A DNA stretch of 64,000 nt from JAGDMJ01 sp963809695 (GTDB taxonomy: Bacteria; Bacteroidota; Ignavibacteria; UBA10030; UBA6906): NCBI GenBank assembly GCA_963809695.1, contig CAWEKI010000003.1, positions 1-64,000 of the forward strand, read 5' to 3'. The first letter of the stretch is position 1. Every line of letters begins with the position of its first letter. Under the pieces are notes generated by a model, which was not told the DNA's origin, did not search any database, and worked only from the letters and a program-made list of their open reading frames with translations. Below, piece after piece: positions 17,813 to 27,132 of the stretch. The position numbers were made by a program, and so were the translations under genes.

Positions 17813-19356
17813 TTCTTGTCGTGCTGATCGCGTTGCCGATTCTCGGCGGAATCGGCGCCTGGATTTTCGGACGCAACCACCTCGCGGCCCGCTGGATCGC
17901 GCTTGTGTCGCTAGCAGCAGATCTGGTTCTTTCCGTGGCCCTCTGGGTGCAGCATGCTACCGGCACGCCGGCGAATGGCAACTGGATCGTCACCTACGAC
18001 CATCCTTGGATTCCCGACCTCGGGATCGGATTCTCGTTAGCACTGGACGGCATCAGCCTCCTGCTGGTGGTGCTCACGGCATTCCTCGGCGTTGTTTCGG
18101 TTCTTATTTCCTGGGATGAAGTCCACGAGCGCGTCGGGTTTTTCCATTTCAACCTCCTCTGGATCCTCGGCGGGGTGACCGGCGTCTTTCTGGCGATGGA
18201 CCTCTTTCTCTTCTATTTCTTCTGGGAGGTCATGATCATCCCCATGTACCTCGTGATTGCCATCTGGGGACATGAAAACCGGGTATATGCCGCGAACAAA
18301 TTCTTCATCTTCACGCAGGCCAGCGGTCTGCTGATGCTGCTGGCGATCCTCGGTCTCTTTTTCATCCATGGGTCGGCGACCGGCACGTACACGTTCAGCT
18401 ATTTTGATCTTCTGGGAACGCCACTGAGCCAGAATGCGGCACGCTGGCTGATGCTCGGGTTCTTCGTGGCATTTGCCGTGAAGCTGCCCGCCTTCCCGTT
18501 CCATCCCTGGCTTCCTGATGCGCATACGCAGGCACCAACGGCCGGAAGCGTGATCCTTGCGGGACTCATGCTCAAGACGGGAGCGTACGGGCTCATCCGT
18601 TTCGTCCTGCCCCTGTTCCCGTCCGCGGCACACGAGTTTGCGCCTATCGCCATGACCATGGGGGTCGTCGGCATCGTCTACGGTGCATTGCTGGCATTCG
18701 GGCAGACCGATCTGAAGCGGCTTGTCGCCTACACCAGCGTCAGTCACCTGGGCTTCGTCCTGCTCGGCGTATTTGCCTGGAACGAACTGGCCATCCAGGG
18801 CTCCGTTGTCGAGATGCTCTGCCACGGCCTCAGCACCGGCGCGCTCTTTATTATAGTGGGAATTCTGCAGCACCACATTCACACCCGCGATATGGAACGG
18901 ATGGGTGGGCTCTGGGAGGCTGTCCCCCGGTTGGGAGCAGCCGCGATGATCTTTGCCATGGCTTCGCTGGGGCTGCCGGGGCTCGGCAATTTCGTCGGGG
19001 AGTTTCTTGTCCTGCTTGGTGCGTTCCGGGTCAACGTGACGCTAACGGCCATTGCCGCCGCCGGGCTGGTCGCGGCAACGGTGTATTCGCTCTGGATCAT
19101 CCAGCGTGTTTTTCATGGGGAGGGGCGCGAACAGTGGAGTTTGCCGGATCTCTCTGCATTGCAGACGACCGTGATGGCAGTGCTTGTGGCGGCGTTGCTC
19201 TGGATCGGGCTCTACCCGTCGCCTGTGCTCGATACTGCCAGGGGCGCCATTCGGGAGATGCAGCGCGCCACAGGGCATGCCAGGATCTTTGCGCCGCCTC
19301 AACGGCCGCACGCTTCCGACCATGAGACGCTTGCCGGAGAGGGGGGACCGAAATGA
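17809..19356 (+). CDS. nuoM: NADH-quinone oxidoreductase subunit M
   Basis: Central proton-pumping subunit, 515 residues. The channel glutamate segment YFFWEVMIIPMYLVIAIWG, the lysine/histidine segment VKLPAFPFHPWLPDAHTQAPTAGS and LVAYTSVSHLGFVLLG are all present. It starts with GTG at 17809, whose last two bases lie in the nuoL stop codon, so translation is probably coupled. It overlaps nuoN by four bases. Confidence 0.97.
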   Translation: MILVVLIALPILGGIGAWIFGRNHLAARWIALVSLAADLVLSVALWVQHATGTPANGNWIVTYDHPWIPDLGIGFSLALDGISLLLVVLTAFLGVVSVLISWDEVHERVGFFHFNLLWILGGVTGVFLAMDLFLFYFFWEVMIIPMYLVIAIWGHENRVYAANKFFIFTQASGLLMLLAILGLFFIHGSATGTYTFSYFDLLGTPLSQNAARWLMLGFFVAFAVKLPAFPFHPWLPDAHTQAPTAGSVILAGLMLKTGAYGLIRFVLPLFPSAAHEFAPIAMTMGVVGIVYGALLAFGQTDLKRLVAYTSVSHLGFVLLGVFAWNELAIQGSVVEMLCHGLSTGALFIIVGILQHHIHTRDMERMGGLWEAVPRLGAAAMIFAMASLGLPGLGNFVGEFLVLLGAFRVNVTLTAIAAAGLVAATVYSLWIIQRVFHGEGREQWSLPDLSALQTTVMAVLVAALLWIGLYPSPVLDTARGAIREMQRATGHARIFAPPQRPHASDHETLAGEGGPK

Positions 19357-20789
19357 CCCCGACACTGACGGCTCTGCTTCCGGTGCTCTGGGTGACGCTC
19401 GCATCGCTCGTTGTCTTGCTCCAACTCTCCATCAGGCGGGACCACCGCGCCGCGTTCGTGCTCACCTGCATCGGTCTCGTCGGTGCGCTGGTGGGGATCA
19501 TCCCCGCTGCGGCGGTGGTTCCCATTCAGGTGACGTCGTTGATGGTGATTGACGCGTTCGCACTCTTTTTTTTCGGTGCGACGATTGCAGCCGGGCTGGT
19601 TGTCACACTGCTTGCCCGCCCGTACCTTGACGCCTGTGATGAACACAAGGAAGAATTCTATGTGGTGTTGTTGCTGGCCCTCCAGGGCGCGCTCGTCCTG
19701 GTCTCCAGCACGCACTTCGCCTCCTTCTTCGTTGGGCTCGAGTTGCTTACGGTATCGCTCATTATCATGATCGGGTACCTCCGCGCGAGTAACCAGTCTG
19801 TGGAAGCCGGACTGAAGTATCTTATCCTGGCAACAGCCTCGTCGGCGTTCATGTTGTTTGGCATCGCTCTTTTGTATTACGAATTCGGAAGCATGGAATT
19901 CAGCACGATCGGAGGGGTGCTCCGCGACACGACTGTGCGTCATCCGGTGCTGGTTGTTTGCGGAGGAGCACTGCTATTTGTCGGCGTGGGATACAAGCTC
20001 GCCGTCGTGCCGTTCCACATGTGGACCCCCGACATCTACGAGGGCGCCCCCGCGCCGGTGACGGCGTTTGTCGCCACGGTGCCCAAGGGAGCGATGATTG
20101 CCTTCCTTCTTCGCGTCTTCCTGGAAGCGGGCCTCAGGCAGATGACTTCCCTGGTGACTGCTGTAAGCGTGCTGGCTGCCGCATCGATGTTCGTCGGCAA
20201 CTTCCTTGCGCTCCGGCAGGACAATGTGAAACGCCTCCTGGCATATTCCTCCATCGCCCACATGGGATACCTGCTTGTTGCTGTAGTCGCCGGAGACGCG
20301 ATGGCGGTAGGTGCGGTTGGTTATTACGTCGTGGCATACTACATCACCATGCTTGGAGCGGTAGGCACTATCAGCCTGCTCTCCGGGGGGCAGCCTGAGC
20401 TCATGGACATTGAGGATTATCGTGGGCTCTTCTGGCGCCGCCCCGGCGTGGCGACGGTCCTGGCGGCGACGATGCTCTCCCTGGCGGGCATCCCGCTCAC
20501 TGCGGGATTCATCGGGAAGTTCCTTGTTCTCACCTCAGGCGTCGGCTCAACGTTGTGGACGCTGGTCATTTTGCTGGTCGCGAATTCCGCAATCGGGCTC
20601 TACTATTATCTCCGTGTCACGGTCATCCTCTTCTCTCGCCGCGAAAACGAGGAATCCGTGGGCGGCAGAAATCTCACCTTTGCCGGCGGAGCGGTCCTCG
20701 CGGTGCTGGGAATCCTTTTGCTCTTCCTGGGCGTGTATCCTGCACCTCTCCTTTGGGTCCTCCGGTTGGTGGGAACGACGATGCAGTGA
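19353..20789 (+). CDS. nuoN: NADH-quinone oxidoreductase subunit N
   Basis: Third antiporter-like subunit (478 residues), last gene of the complex I operon. Typical elements are ASFFVGLELLTVSLIIMIGYL, GVGYKLAVVPFHMWTPDIYEGAPAPVTAFVA (channel lysine) and LLAYSSIAHMGYLLVAV. With it, the window holds every standard bacterial complex I activity (A, B, C/D fused, E-N). No intrinsic terminator was found in the 115 bp before the next gene, so read-through into kgd is possible. Confidence 0.96.
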   Translation: MTPTLTALLPVLWVTLASLVVLLQLSIRRDHRAAFVLTCIGLVGALVGIIPAAAVVPIQVTSLMVIDAFALFFFGATIAAGLVVTLLARPYLDACDEHKEEFYVVLLLALQGALVLVSSTHFASFFVGLELLTVSLIIMIGYLRASNQSVEAGLKYLILATASSAFMLFGIALLYYEFGSMEFSTIGGVLRDTTVRHPVLVVCGGALLFVGVGYKLAVVPFHMWTPDIYEGAPAPVTAFVATVPKGAMIAFLLRVFLEAGLRQMTSLVTAVSVLAAASMFVGNFLALRQDNVKRLLAYSSIAHMGYLLVAVVAGDAMAVGAVGYYVVAYYITMLGAVGTISLLSGGQPELMDIEDYRGLFWRRPGVATVLAATMLSLAGIPLTAGFIGKFLVLTSGVGSTLWTLVILLVANSAIGLYYYLRVTVILFSRRENEESVGGRNLTFAGGAVLAVLGILLLFLGVYPAPLLWVLRLVGTTMQ

Positions 20790-20904
20790 ACCGCTGTCCC
20801 TTTCCAATCGTTATAGTAGTGCCACTTACGCATGGACTACATTGCCCTTCCAACGTAATCAGCCCTAGAAACGGTCGCAGATTAAATTGAAATGGCACCC
20901 AAGC

Positions 20905-23900
20905 ATGGCTTCTCAAGAGAATACAAAAAAGATCGAGGAACGCCTTGAATCGTTCGGGCCCAACAGAGCGTACGTGTGGGAGCTGTTGCAGGACTATCTC
21001 CGGGATCCGGCATCCGTGGACCGAACCTGGCAGGATTTTTTCCTCGGTCTGGCCAAAGACACCCCTCATGCCCTGATGAGAACGGCGCCGCTCCCGGACC
21101 AGGCTGAACAACCGAGTCAGGATTCGGCGCGGGCGGAAGTGTTTCAGACGCCAATTGACGGCAGGAGTGTCACGGCGCTGAAAGGCGCCGCAGCGCGCAT
21201 CGTGGAAAACATGGAGGCGAGCCTCTCGCTCCCTACTGCCACATCATTTCGCACCATTCCAGCGAAGGTGCTCGAAGAGAACCGGCGCCTCATGAACCAA
21301 TATCTGCACCTTTCCAACGGGCGCAAGATCTCGTTCACCCACATCGTCGCTTGGGCGATCGTGGAGGCGCTGAAGGCCTTTCCCAACCTGAATGCCTCAT
21401 TCACGCGTGTAGGGGGAGAACCGTACCGTGAAGGAAAGAGCGCCGTCAATATCGGGCTCGCCATTGACATCACACGAAAAGGAGGAGCGCGGTCGCTTGT
21501 TGTTCCGAATATCCGAGACGCAGGAATAATGGATTTCGCGCGTTTCGTGGAGGCGTACGATGCCATCGTACGGAAGGCGCAGGGAGGAGCACTTGAACCG
21601 TCCGATTTCCAGGGCACCTCGGTGACGTTGACCAATCCAGGAACGGTCGGCACCGTCATGTCCGTGCCGCGGCTCATGCCGGGACAGGGCGCGATCGTGG
21701 CCATGGGCGCGATCGGCTACGAAGCGGAAAAGGACGGCATGGCACCTGAGACCCTGGCGACGCTCGCCATCAGCAAGGTCGTGAACATGACCTGTACGTA
21801 CGACCATCGCGTGATCCAGGGCGCGGAGTCGGGCCAGTTCCTTGGGCACATACACGCGCAGCTGCTCGGTGAACACGGGTTCTATGATCGCCTGTTTGCG
21901 GATATGAAGATTCCTTTCGAGCCGCTGCGATGGTCGCAGGACAAGATACCGGTGATCACCGGCGGCGCCGAAGGGGCACAGGTGGAGCGCCAGTCGCGGG
22001 TGCTGCGGCTGATCAATGCCTACCGCGTGCGCGGTCATTTGATCGCCAACCTGGACCCGCTCGTCCATGAACCCCACGGAAATCCCGAGCTTGATCCCGC
22101 CTATTACGACCTGACGATCTGGGATCTTGACCGGGAGTTCCGGAGCAACAACATCCGTGGGCTCGAGCGCGCGACCTTGCGGGAGATCCTGGATATGCTC
22201 CGCGAGACATATTGCTCCTCGATTGGCGTCGAATATATGTTCATGCAGGATCCCGTCCAGAAGCTCTGGCTGCAGGAGCGGATGGAATCAGGCCGCAACC
22301 ACGATCCTCTCCCGGCGGAGCGGAAGAAGCGCATTCTGAACAAGCTCGTTGCCGCCGAGGCGTTCGAGCGGTTCCTGCACACGAAGTTCATCGGTCACAA
22401 GCGCTTCTCCATTGAAGGAGGGGAGACATTCCTGCCGATCCTGGACATGCTCCTGGACGGGCTGGCTGACCTTGGCACAGAGCGTGTCGTCGTGGGCATG
22501 GCGCACAGGGGCCGCTTGAACATTCTGGCGAACACGATCGGCAAGCCGCTGGAAAAGATTTTTGATGAATTCGAAGAAAACCTGGATCCGATGACCACGC
22601 AGGGCACCGGAGACGTAAAGTATCACCTGGGTGCACGGGGCATGCATCGCTCTCCTTCCGGCAAGGAGATCACTGTCGAGGTGGCGCCGAACCCCAGCCA
22701 TCTGGAGTCGGTCAACCCGGTGGTGGAAGGGATGGTCCGCGCGATGCAGGAGCGCCGAGGAGACAAGGAACGGAAGAGGATTGTCCCGATCCTGGTCCAT
22801 GGCGATGCTGCGTTCGCAGGGCAGGGAATCGTTCCCGAGACGCTGAATCTCTCCCAGCTGGACGGGTACAGAACCGGTGGGACGATTCATGTGGTGATTG
22901 ACAATCAGATCGGGTTCACCACGGCGCCGGATGACGCCCGCTCCACACCGTACTCCACCGATGTTGCCAAGATGATCCAGGCCCCTATTCTTCATGTAAA
23001 CGGCGACGACCCTGAAGCGGCTGTGCGGGTTGCAGGGCTTGCCCTGGCATACCGGCAGCGCTTCAACCGCGATGTGGTCATCGACATGATCTGCTATCGT
23101 AAGTACGGGCACAATGAGGGCGATGAGCCCGGTTACACGCAGCCGCTGCTCTATCAGAAGATCAAGGAGCACACCTCCGTGCGGCAGTCCTACGGGGAGC
23201 GGCTGGTGCGGGAGGGCACGGTAAGCCAGGACGAGGTCGGCCGGTTGGAGGAAGAGACTAAGCTGCGGTTCGAGCGAGATCTCGAGGCCTCGCGCAAGCG
23301 TGATGCGACATTCGTGCCGGACATTCCGCTGGCGGTTTCAGCGGAGGATGTGCGTGCCAAACGGACGGGCACTGTTCCGCCGGTGCCGATAGAATTGCTC
23401 CGGACAATCGCCGGACGTCTCGGTGCGGTCTCCCCGGGTTTTCGGGTCCACCAGAAACTCCAGCGTTTTCTTGATGCGCGGGGACGATTTGACGCGGACC
23501 GGACGACGATTGACTGGTCGTTCGCGGAGGCGCTCGCCTTCGGTTCGTTCGTACACGAGGCGACGCCGGTGCGTCTCAGCGGGCAGGACAGCGCGCGCGG
23601 GACATTCAGCCAGCGCCATGCCACACTGTATGATGCCGCGACAGGCGAAGAATACACATCGCTCAACCACCTGCACGAGGGGCAGGCGCGCTTCTCTGTC
23701 TTTGACAGCCTGTTGTCCGAGGCCGCGGTGCTCGGTTTCGAGTTCGGCTACAGCGTTGCCGATCCGCTTTCCCTGGTCATCTGGGAAGCACAGTTCGGAG
23801 ATTTTGCAAACAACGCGCAGGTCTTCATTGACCAGTATATTTCCAGCTCCGAGAAACGCTGGCAGCAGCCCTGTGATATTGTGCTCCTTCTTCCCCACGG

Positions 23901-24555
23901 GTATGAAGGGCAGGGGCCGGAACATTCCAGCGCGCGCCTGGAACGGTTTCTTCAGCTCTGTGCCGAAGACAACCTCTCTGTGTGCAATGTCACGACACCC
24001 GCGCAATACTTCCACCTCCTTCGCCGGCAGAAGTGCGGATTGGACCGCCGGCCGCTTATCCTGATGACGCCGAAGAGCCTGTTAAGGCACCCGCGCGCTG
24101 TCTCCCATCCCCGCGATCTCGCCGAAGGGACGTTCCTGGAGATCCTGGATGACCCGCACGTCGCGGATCCGCACATCGTGAAACGGCTGATCTTGTGCAG
24201 TGGAAAAGTCTATTACGATGTTGAGGAGGCCCGTGAAAAGTCCGCCCCCGGCGACATCGCCGTGGTCCGGGTGGAACAATTCTATCCTTATCCCCGGCGG
24301 CTCATGGACGACGTTATCAAGAAGTATAACGCCGCGCGTGAAATCATCTGGCTGCAGGAGGAACCGCGGAACATGGGTTCGTGGAGCTTCATGCAGGAGA
24401 GGCTCCGCCCGGGACTTCGCGACGATCAAACGCTGGGGTATGTCGGCAGGGAAGCCGCGGCAAGCCCCGCCACGGGCTCGCTGAAACTCCACCGGAGAAA
24501 CCAGGAACAAATCCTGGCAGAGGCGTTGGGTTCGTCTTTCTCCAGGAGCTCTTGA
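20905..24555 (+). CDS. kgd: Kgd-type 2-oxoglutarate dehydrogenase/decarboxylase E1 with fused E2-like domain
   Basis: The product has 1216 residues from the ATG at 20905; a TTG at 20887 is an alternative. It is the cytoplasmic ThDP-dependent enzyme that decarboxylates 2-oxoglutarate in the TCA cycle. Order: short E1 N-terminal segment (NRAYVWELLQDYLRDP), an E2-type acyltransferase-like domain (about 95-355) without lipoyl domain, then the full E1 (about 365-1200) with MAHRGRLNILANT, HGDAAFAGQG and the ThDP/Mg segment IDNQIGFTT. The E2-like active-site region reads TYDHRVIQGAES with His301. The Asp of canonical E2 (HxxxD) is Gln, as in the mycobacterial enzyme. Lipoyl E2 and E3 partners must come from elsewhere. 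Weak promoter-like hexamers (20842-20847 and 20866-20871) lie upstream. Confidence 0.93.
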   Translation: MASQENTKKIEERLESFGPNRAYVWELLQDYLRDPASVDRTWQDFFLGLAKDTPHALMRTAPLPDQAEQPSQDSARAEVFQTPIDGRSVTALKGAAARIVENMEASLSLPTATSFRTIPAKVLEENRRLMNQYLHLSNGRKISFTHIVAWAIVEALKAFPNLNASFTRVGGEPYREGKSAVNIGLAIDITRKGGARSLVVPNIRDAGIMDFARFVEAYDAIVRKAQGGALEPSDFQGTSVTLTNPGTVGTVMSVPRLMPGQGAIVAMGAIGYEAEKDGMAPETLATLAISKVVNMTCTYDHRVIQGAESGQFLGHIHAQLLGEHGFYDRLFADMKIPFEPLRWSQDKIPVITGGAEGAQVERQSRVLRLINAYRVRGHLIANLDPLVHEPHGNPELDPAYYDLTIWDLDREFRSNNIRGLERATLREILDMLRETYCSSIGVEYMFMQDPVQKLWLQERMESGRNHDPLPAERKKRILNKLVAAEAFERFLHTKFIGHKRFSIEGGETFLPILDMLLDGLADLGTERVVVGMAHRGRLNILANTIGKPLEKIFDEFEENLDPMTTQGTGDVKYHLGARGMHRSPSGKEITVEVAPNPSHLESVNPVVEGMVRAMQERRGDKERKRIVPILVHGDAAFAGQGIVPETLNLSQLDGYRTGGTIHVVIDNQIGFTTAPDDARSTPYSTDVAKMIQAPILHVNGDDPEAAVRVAGLALAYRQRFNRDVVIDMICYRKYGHNEGDEPGYTQPLLYQKIKEHTSVRQSYGERLVREGTVSQDEVGRLEEETKLRFERDLEASRKRDATFVPDIPLAVSAEDVRAKRTGTVPPVPIELLRTIAGRLGAVSPGFRVHQKLQRFLDARGRFDADRTTIDWSFAEALAFGSFVHEATPVRLSGQDSARGTFSQRHATLYDAATGEEYTSLNHLHEGQARFSVFDSLLSEAAVLGFEFGYSVADPLSLVIWEAQFGDFANNAQVFIDQYISSSEKRWQQPCDIVLLLPHGYEGQGPEHSSARLERFLQLCAEDNLSVCNVTTPAQYFHLLRRQKCGLDRRPLILMTPKSLLRHPRAVSHPRDLAEGTFLEILDDPHVADPHIVKRLILCSGKVYYDVEEAREKSAPGDIAVVRVEQFYPYPRRLMDDVIKKYNAAREIIWLQEEPRNMGSWSFMQERLRPGLRDDQTLGYVGREAAASPATGSLKLHRRNQEQILAEALGSSFSRSS

Positions 24556-24580
24556 CAAACCATTTCTCATCTCTTATATT
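24552..24580 (+). promoter_or_regulatory. Strong sigma70-type promoter for the B12 receptor transcript
   Basis: A perfect TTGACA (24552-24557) and a near-perfect TATATT (24575-24580) are separated by exactly 17 bp. The -35 element overlaps the kgd stop codon. A start of transcription near 24587 would put the first base just ahead of the riboswitch P1 stem. Confidence 0.75.
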
Positions 24581-24590
24581 CCCCCCACAC

Positions 24591-24755
24591 AGTTCTGGTG
24601 TCCCGTTTCAATCACGGGATGAAAAGGGAATTCCGTTCAAACCGGAAGCTGCCCCGCAACTGTACATGGTATTCGGTTCGTCTGCCACTGTGGCTTCAGG
24701 CCATGGGAAGGTGATGAACAGACAACGGCCATGAGCCAGGAGACCTGCCAGAACC
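24591..24755 (+). ncRNA. Cobalamin (B12) riboswitch
   Basis: The P1 stem is a perfect 7-bp pairing, GTTCTGG at 24592-24598 with CCAGAAC at 24748-24754. Between them lie the conserved core pieces in order: GATGAAAAGGGAA, AAACCGGAAGCTGCCCCGCAACTGT, GCCACTG, CATGGGAAGG and the B12 box AGCCAGGAGACCTGCC (24734-24749). This is the adenosylcobalamin-class aptamer layout. It sits in the leader of a BtuB-like receptor, the classic target; ligand binding should reduce expression through the downstream terminator hairpin. A short hairpin at 24766-24780 (TTCCC/GGGAA) repeats part of the terminator stem sequence and may be the switching element. Confidence 0.95.
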
Positions 24756-24811
24756 TCATCCCCAGTTCCCTTCGCGGGAAGGAATGGAGATTGCGAGCGT
24801 GCACCACATGC

Positions 24812-24846
24812 GCCCCGGTCTTCCCTTCGGAAGGCCGGGGCTTTTC
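24812..24846 (+). terminator. Intrinsic terminator, expression platform of the riboswitch
   Basis: A 13-bp GC-rich stem (24812-24824 with 24829-24841, one G-U pair) with a four-base CTTC loop is followed by TTTTCC. It lies 60 bases after the aptamer and 21 bases before the receptor start codon, the right place for B12-dependent premature termination. Confidence 0.85.
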
Positions 24847-24867
24847 CGTTCATGGAAGGAGAATGCA

Positions 24868-27054
24868 ATGAGACGCATGTCGATATTCTTCTTGTGGTTC
24901 ATGCTTTCAGCCGTACATGGCTTTGCGCAAGGCGGTGCGGCCCTGTCCGGGCAGGTGATCGAGCAAGGGAACAAGAAGCCTGTGTCCGAGGCACACGTAG
25001 AGCTGTCCGGGACTTCGCGGCGCGTGACGACCGGCCACGATGGCAGCTTCATATTCTCAGGTCTTGCCGCGGGCACGTACACGCTCCGCTGCAGCCGCAT
25101 AGGATATGCAACGGCGGATGCGGAGGTGGTTCTGCGGGCAGATGAACAGCGTACTCTCACCGTGGAAATCCGCGAGGTGTTCTACTTTCTTGATCCCGTG
25201 ACCAGCACGGCAACACGCATGCAGTCACGGGCGAGCGAGGTCTCCGCCAGCGTCACCGTTGTGCCGGGCGACGTACTGGAGCGGCGTCAGGCTCAGGACA
25301 TCAGCGATGCAATGCAAGAGGTTCCAGGAATGTTCATCCGCTCATACGGCGCGCTCGGCGACGTGCGGACCACTTCGATTCGCGGCTCATCCGCCGGACA
25401 GGTGTTGGTGCTGATGGACGGGCAGCGCGTCAACAATACGCAGTCAGGGGAAGTGGACCTGACCACACTGCCTGTGGAGGGGATCGACCGCATTGAAATT
25501 GTCCGCGGCGGCGCGTCTGCCCTGTATGGTGCGGATGCCGTCGGGGGCGTAATCAATGTGGTCACCAAGAGCCGTCGCGCAGCGGAAGGAATGACAGGAG
25601 ACATCAGACTTCTCTCCGGTTCGTTCGGGACGCGGGAGGCCGGGATACAGGGGGACTATTCCTCGGGCAGCACGTTTTCGGCGCTCTCGTACCGATATCT
25701 GAAAAGCGATGGCGATTTTCCGTTTCATCCGACTCCGGACACCACAGTCTTGCGCGCGAATGCGGATTTCTCGAGCCATGCCCTCTTTGGGAAAGAGCGG
25801 TGGAACACTGATGACCGCCGGTCTCTCACGTTCACCGGACAGTACTTTTCCTCTCTGGCGGGAGATCCCGGGACTCTTTCGTATCCGAATGCCAGGGCAC
25901 GGAAACAAAACAGAAACGCCCTGCTTGGCCTGGCGTACGATGAAGAACTGGCAGGCATGGTCCAGACCGTCCACGTCCAATCGTACTACCATAATCTCCT
26001 GTTCAACTATGAAGATCCCCTGGCGTATGTCCCCATTCTCAACAACAGCCATAATATCGCCGCGGGGGGAGAGGCGCAGGCCGGGATGCGCTTCAGCGAC
26101 TGGAATTCTCTGACCGCAGGGTATGCGTACCGGTGGGACCATTTCTCCGGCAACTCTCTCCAGGGAGAATACGAGCGCAGCCTGCACAGCGTGTACATTG
26201 TGGACGAGGCCGCTGTCCGCCCTGCGATCCTGGAGGGCATTCAGCGCGTTGCCGTCGTTCCCGCTTTGCGGTGGGACCGGTTCTCCGATTTCGGCGCGCA
26301 GGTGAGCCCAAAGATCGGTATGGTCGTGAACGCGGGAAACGCGTGGCTGCTCTCCGCGAAGGTGAACTACGGCCGTTCTTTCCGTGCGCCGACCTTCAAC
26401 GATCTGTACTGGCCGCGGGACAGTTATACTGCGGGCAACCCCGACCTGAAACCGGAGCGCGCAACAGACTTCGATGCGGGAGCGACGCTTGAGGTACCTG
26501 TGCTCGCAGGCATTGGCGCTTCCTTCACTTGGTTCGGAAACACGGTCACGGACATGATCCTCTGGCAGCCGGGTGCGGACGGAGTATGGAGTCCCGGCAA
26601 TGTCGGCAAGGCGGAGATCCGTGGCATCGAAGCAGGTGCATGGGTCAGCCCCTGGAAAGACCTGCTCACCCTCAGCTGGAACTACACCCATCTGGACGCC
26701 CGGAACAAATCAGGAGATCCCGACGAGTATGACAAGAAGCTTCCCGACAGGCCCGATGACATGCACAAACTTACGCTCCAGACGCGGCATGCGGGATTCT
26801 CCGCTTTAGTGGACTTCCTCTCGGTGGGAATGCGCTACACGACAACATCAAACGACACGTTCCTGCCTTCCTATCACGTGTTCAACGCGCTTGCCGGATA
26901 TGGCTGGGAGATGGCGCACGGCCGGATGGAGGCAAAAGGAGAGGTGCGGAACATCGGGGACGTCGAGTATCAGGTGATGGCGGGATACCCGGTTCCCGGA
27001 CGTGAGTTTCGTGTTTCCCTTTCGTTCGGGGTCGGGGCTGCGGCGGGAGAGTGA
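24868..27054 (+). CDS. btuB: BtuB-like TonB-dependent outer-membrane receptor for cobalamin
   Basis: The product has 728 residues from the ATG at 24868, which has GAAGGAG just upstream; the frame extends up to 24784 only through the terminator. It begins with a signal peptide (FFLWFMLSAVHGFAQ), a carboxypeptidase-regulatory-like beta-sandwich (about 28-105), and a plug with VVPGDVLERRQAQDISDAMQ, SIRGSSAGQVLVLMDGQRVN and RIEIVRGGASALYGADAVGG. A beta-barrel follows to the C-terminus (DVEYQVMAGYPVPGREF, typical of BtuB/FepA-like barrels). It should move cobalamin or cobinamides across the outer membrane using TonB energy. The riboswitch in its leader makes the substrate assignment strong. No btuF/C/D genes are in the window. 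Confidence 0.9.
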   Translation: MRRMSIFFLWFMLSAVHGFAQGGAALSGQVIEQGNKKPVSEAHVELSGTSRRVTTGHDGSFIFSGLAAGTYTLRCSRIGYATADAEVVLRADEQRTLTVEIREVFYFLDPVTSTATRMQSRASEVSASVTVVPGDVLERRQAQDISDAMQEVPGMFIRSYGALGDVRTTSIRGSSAGQVLVLMDGQRVNNTQSGEVDLTTLPVEGIDRIEIVRGGASALYGADAVGGVINVVTKSRRAAEGMTGDIRLLSGSFGTREAGIQGDYSSGSTFSALSYRYLKSDGDFPFHPTPDTTVLRANADFSSHALFGKERWNTDDRRSLTFTGQYFSSLAGDPGTLSYPNARARKQNRNALLGLAYDEELAGMVQTVHVQSYYHNLLFNYEDPLAYVPILNNSHNIAAGGEAQAGMRFSDWNSLTAGYAYRWDHFSGNSLQGEYERSLHSVYIVDEAAVRPAILEGIQRVAVVPALRWDRFSDFGAQVSPKIGMVVNAGNAWLLSAKVNYGRSFRAPTFNDLYWPRDSYTAGNPDLKPERATDFDAGATLEVPVLAGIGASFTWFGNTVTDMILWQPGADGVWSPGNVGKAEIRGIEAGAWVSPWKDLLTLSWNYTHLDARNKSGDPDEYDKKLPDRPDDMHKLTLQTRHAGFSALVDFLSVGMRYTTTSNDTFLPSYHVFNALAGYGWEMAHGRMEAKGEVRNIGDVEYQVMAGYPVPGREFRVSLSFGVGAAAGE

Positions 27055-27075
27055 CGGCGGTAACAGACATGCGAA

Positions 27076-27128
27076 GGCGGGACCGGTGCTGCCCACGGTG
27101 CCGGTCCCGCCATTGATCGATCGTTTTT
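27076..27128 (+). terminator. Intrinsic terminator after btuB
   Basis: A perfect 11-bp stem GGCGGGACCGG (27076-27086) pairs with 27101-27111 across a 14-nt loop. A T-run (TTTTT, within 27123-27128) follows about 12 bases later. It lies between two convergent genes and could also slow transcription from the - strand, though no T-run is seen on that side. Confidence 0.6.
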
Positions 27129-27132
27129 CATG

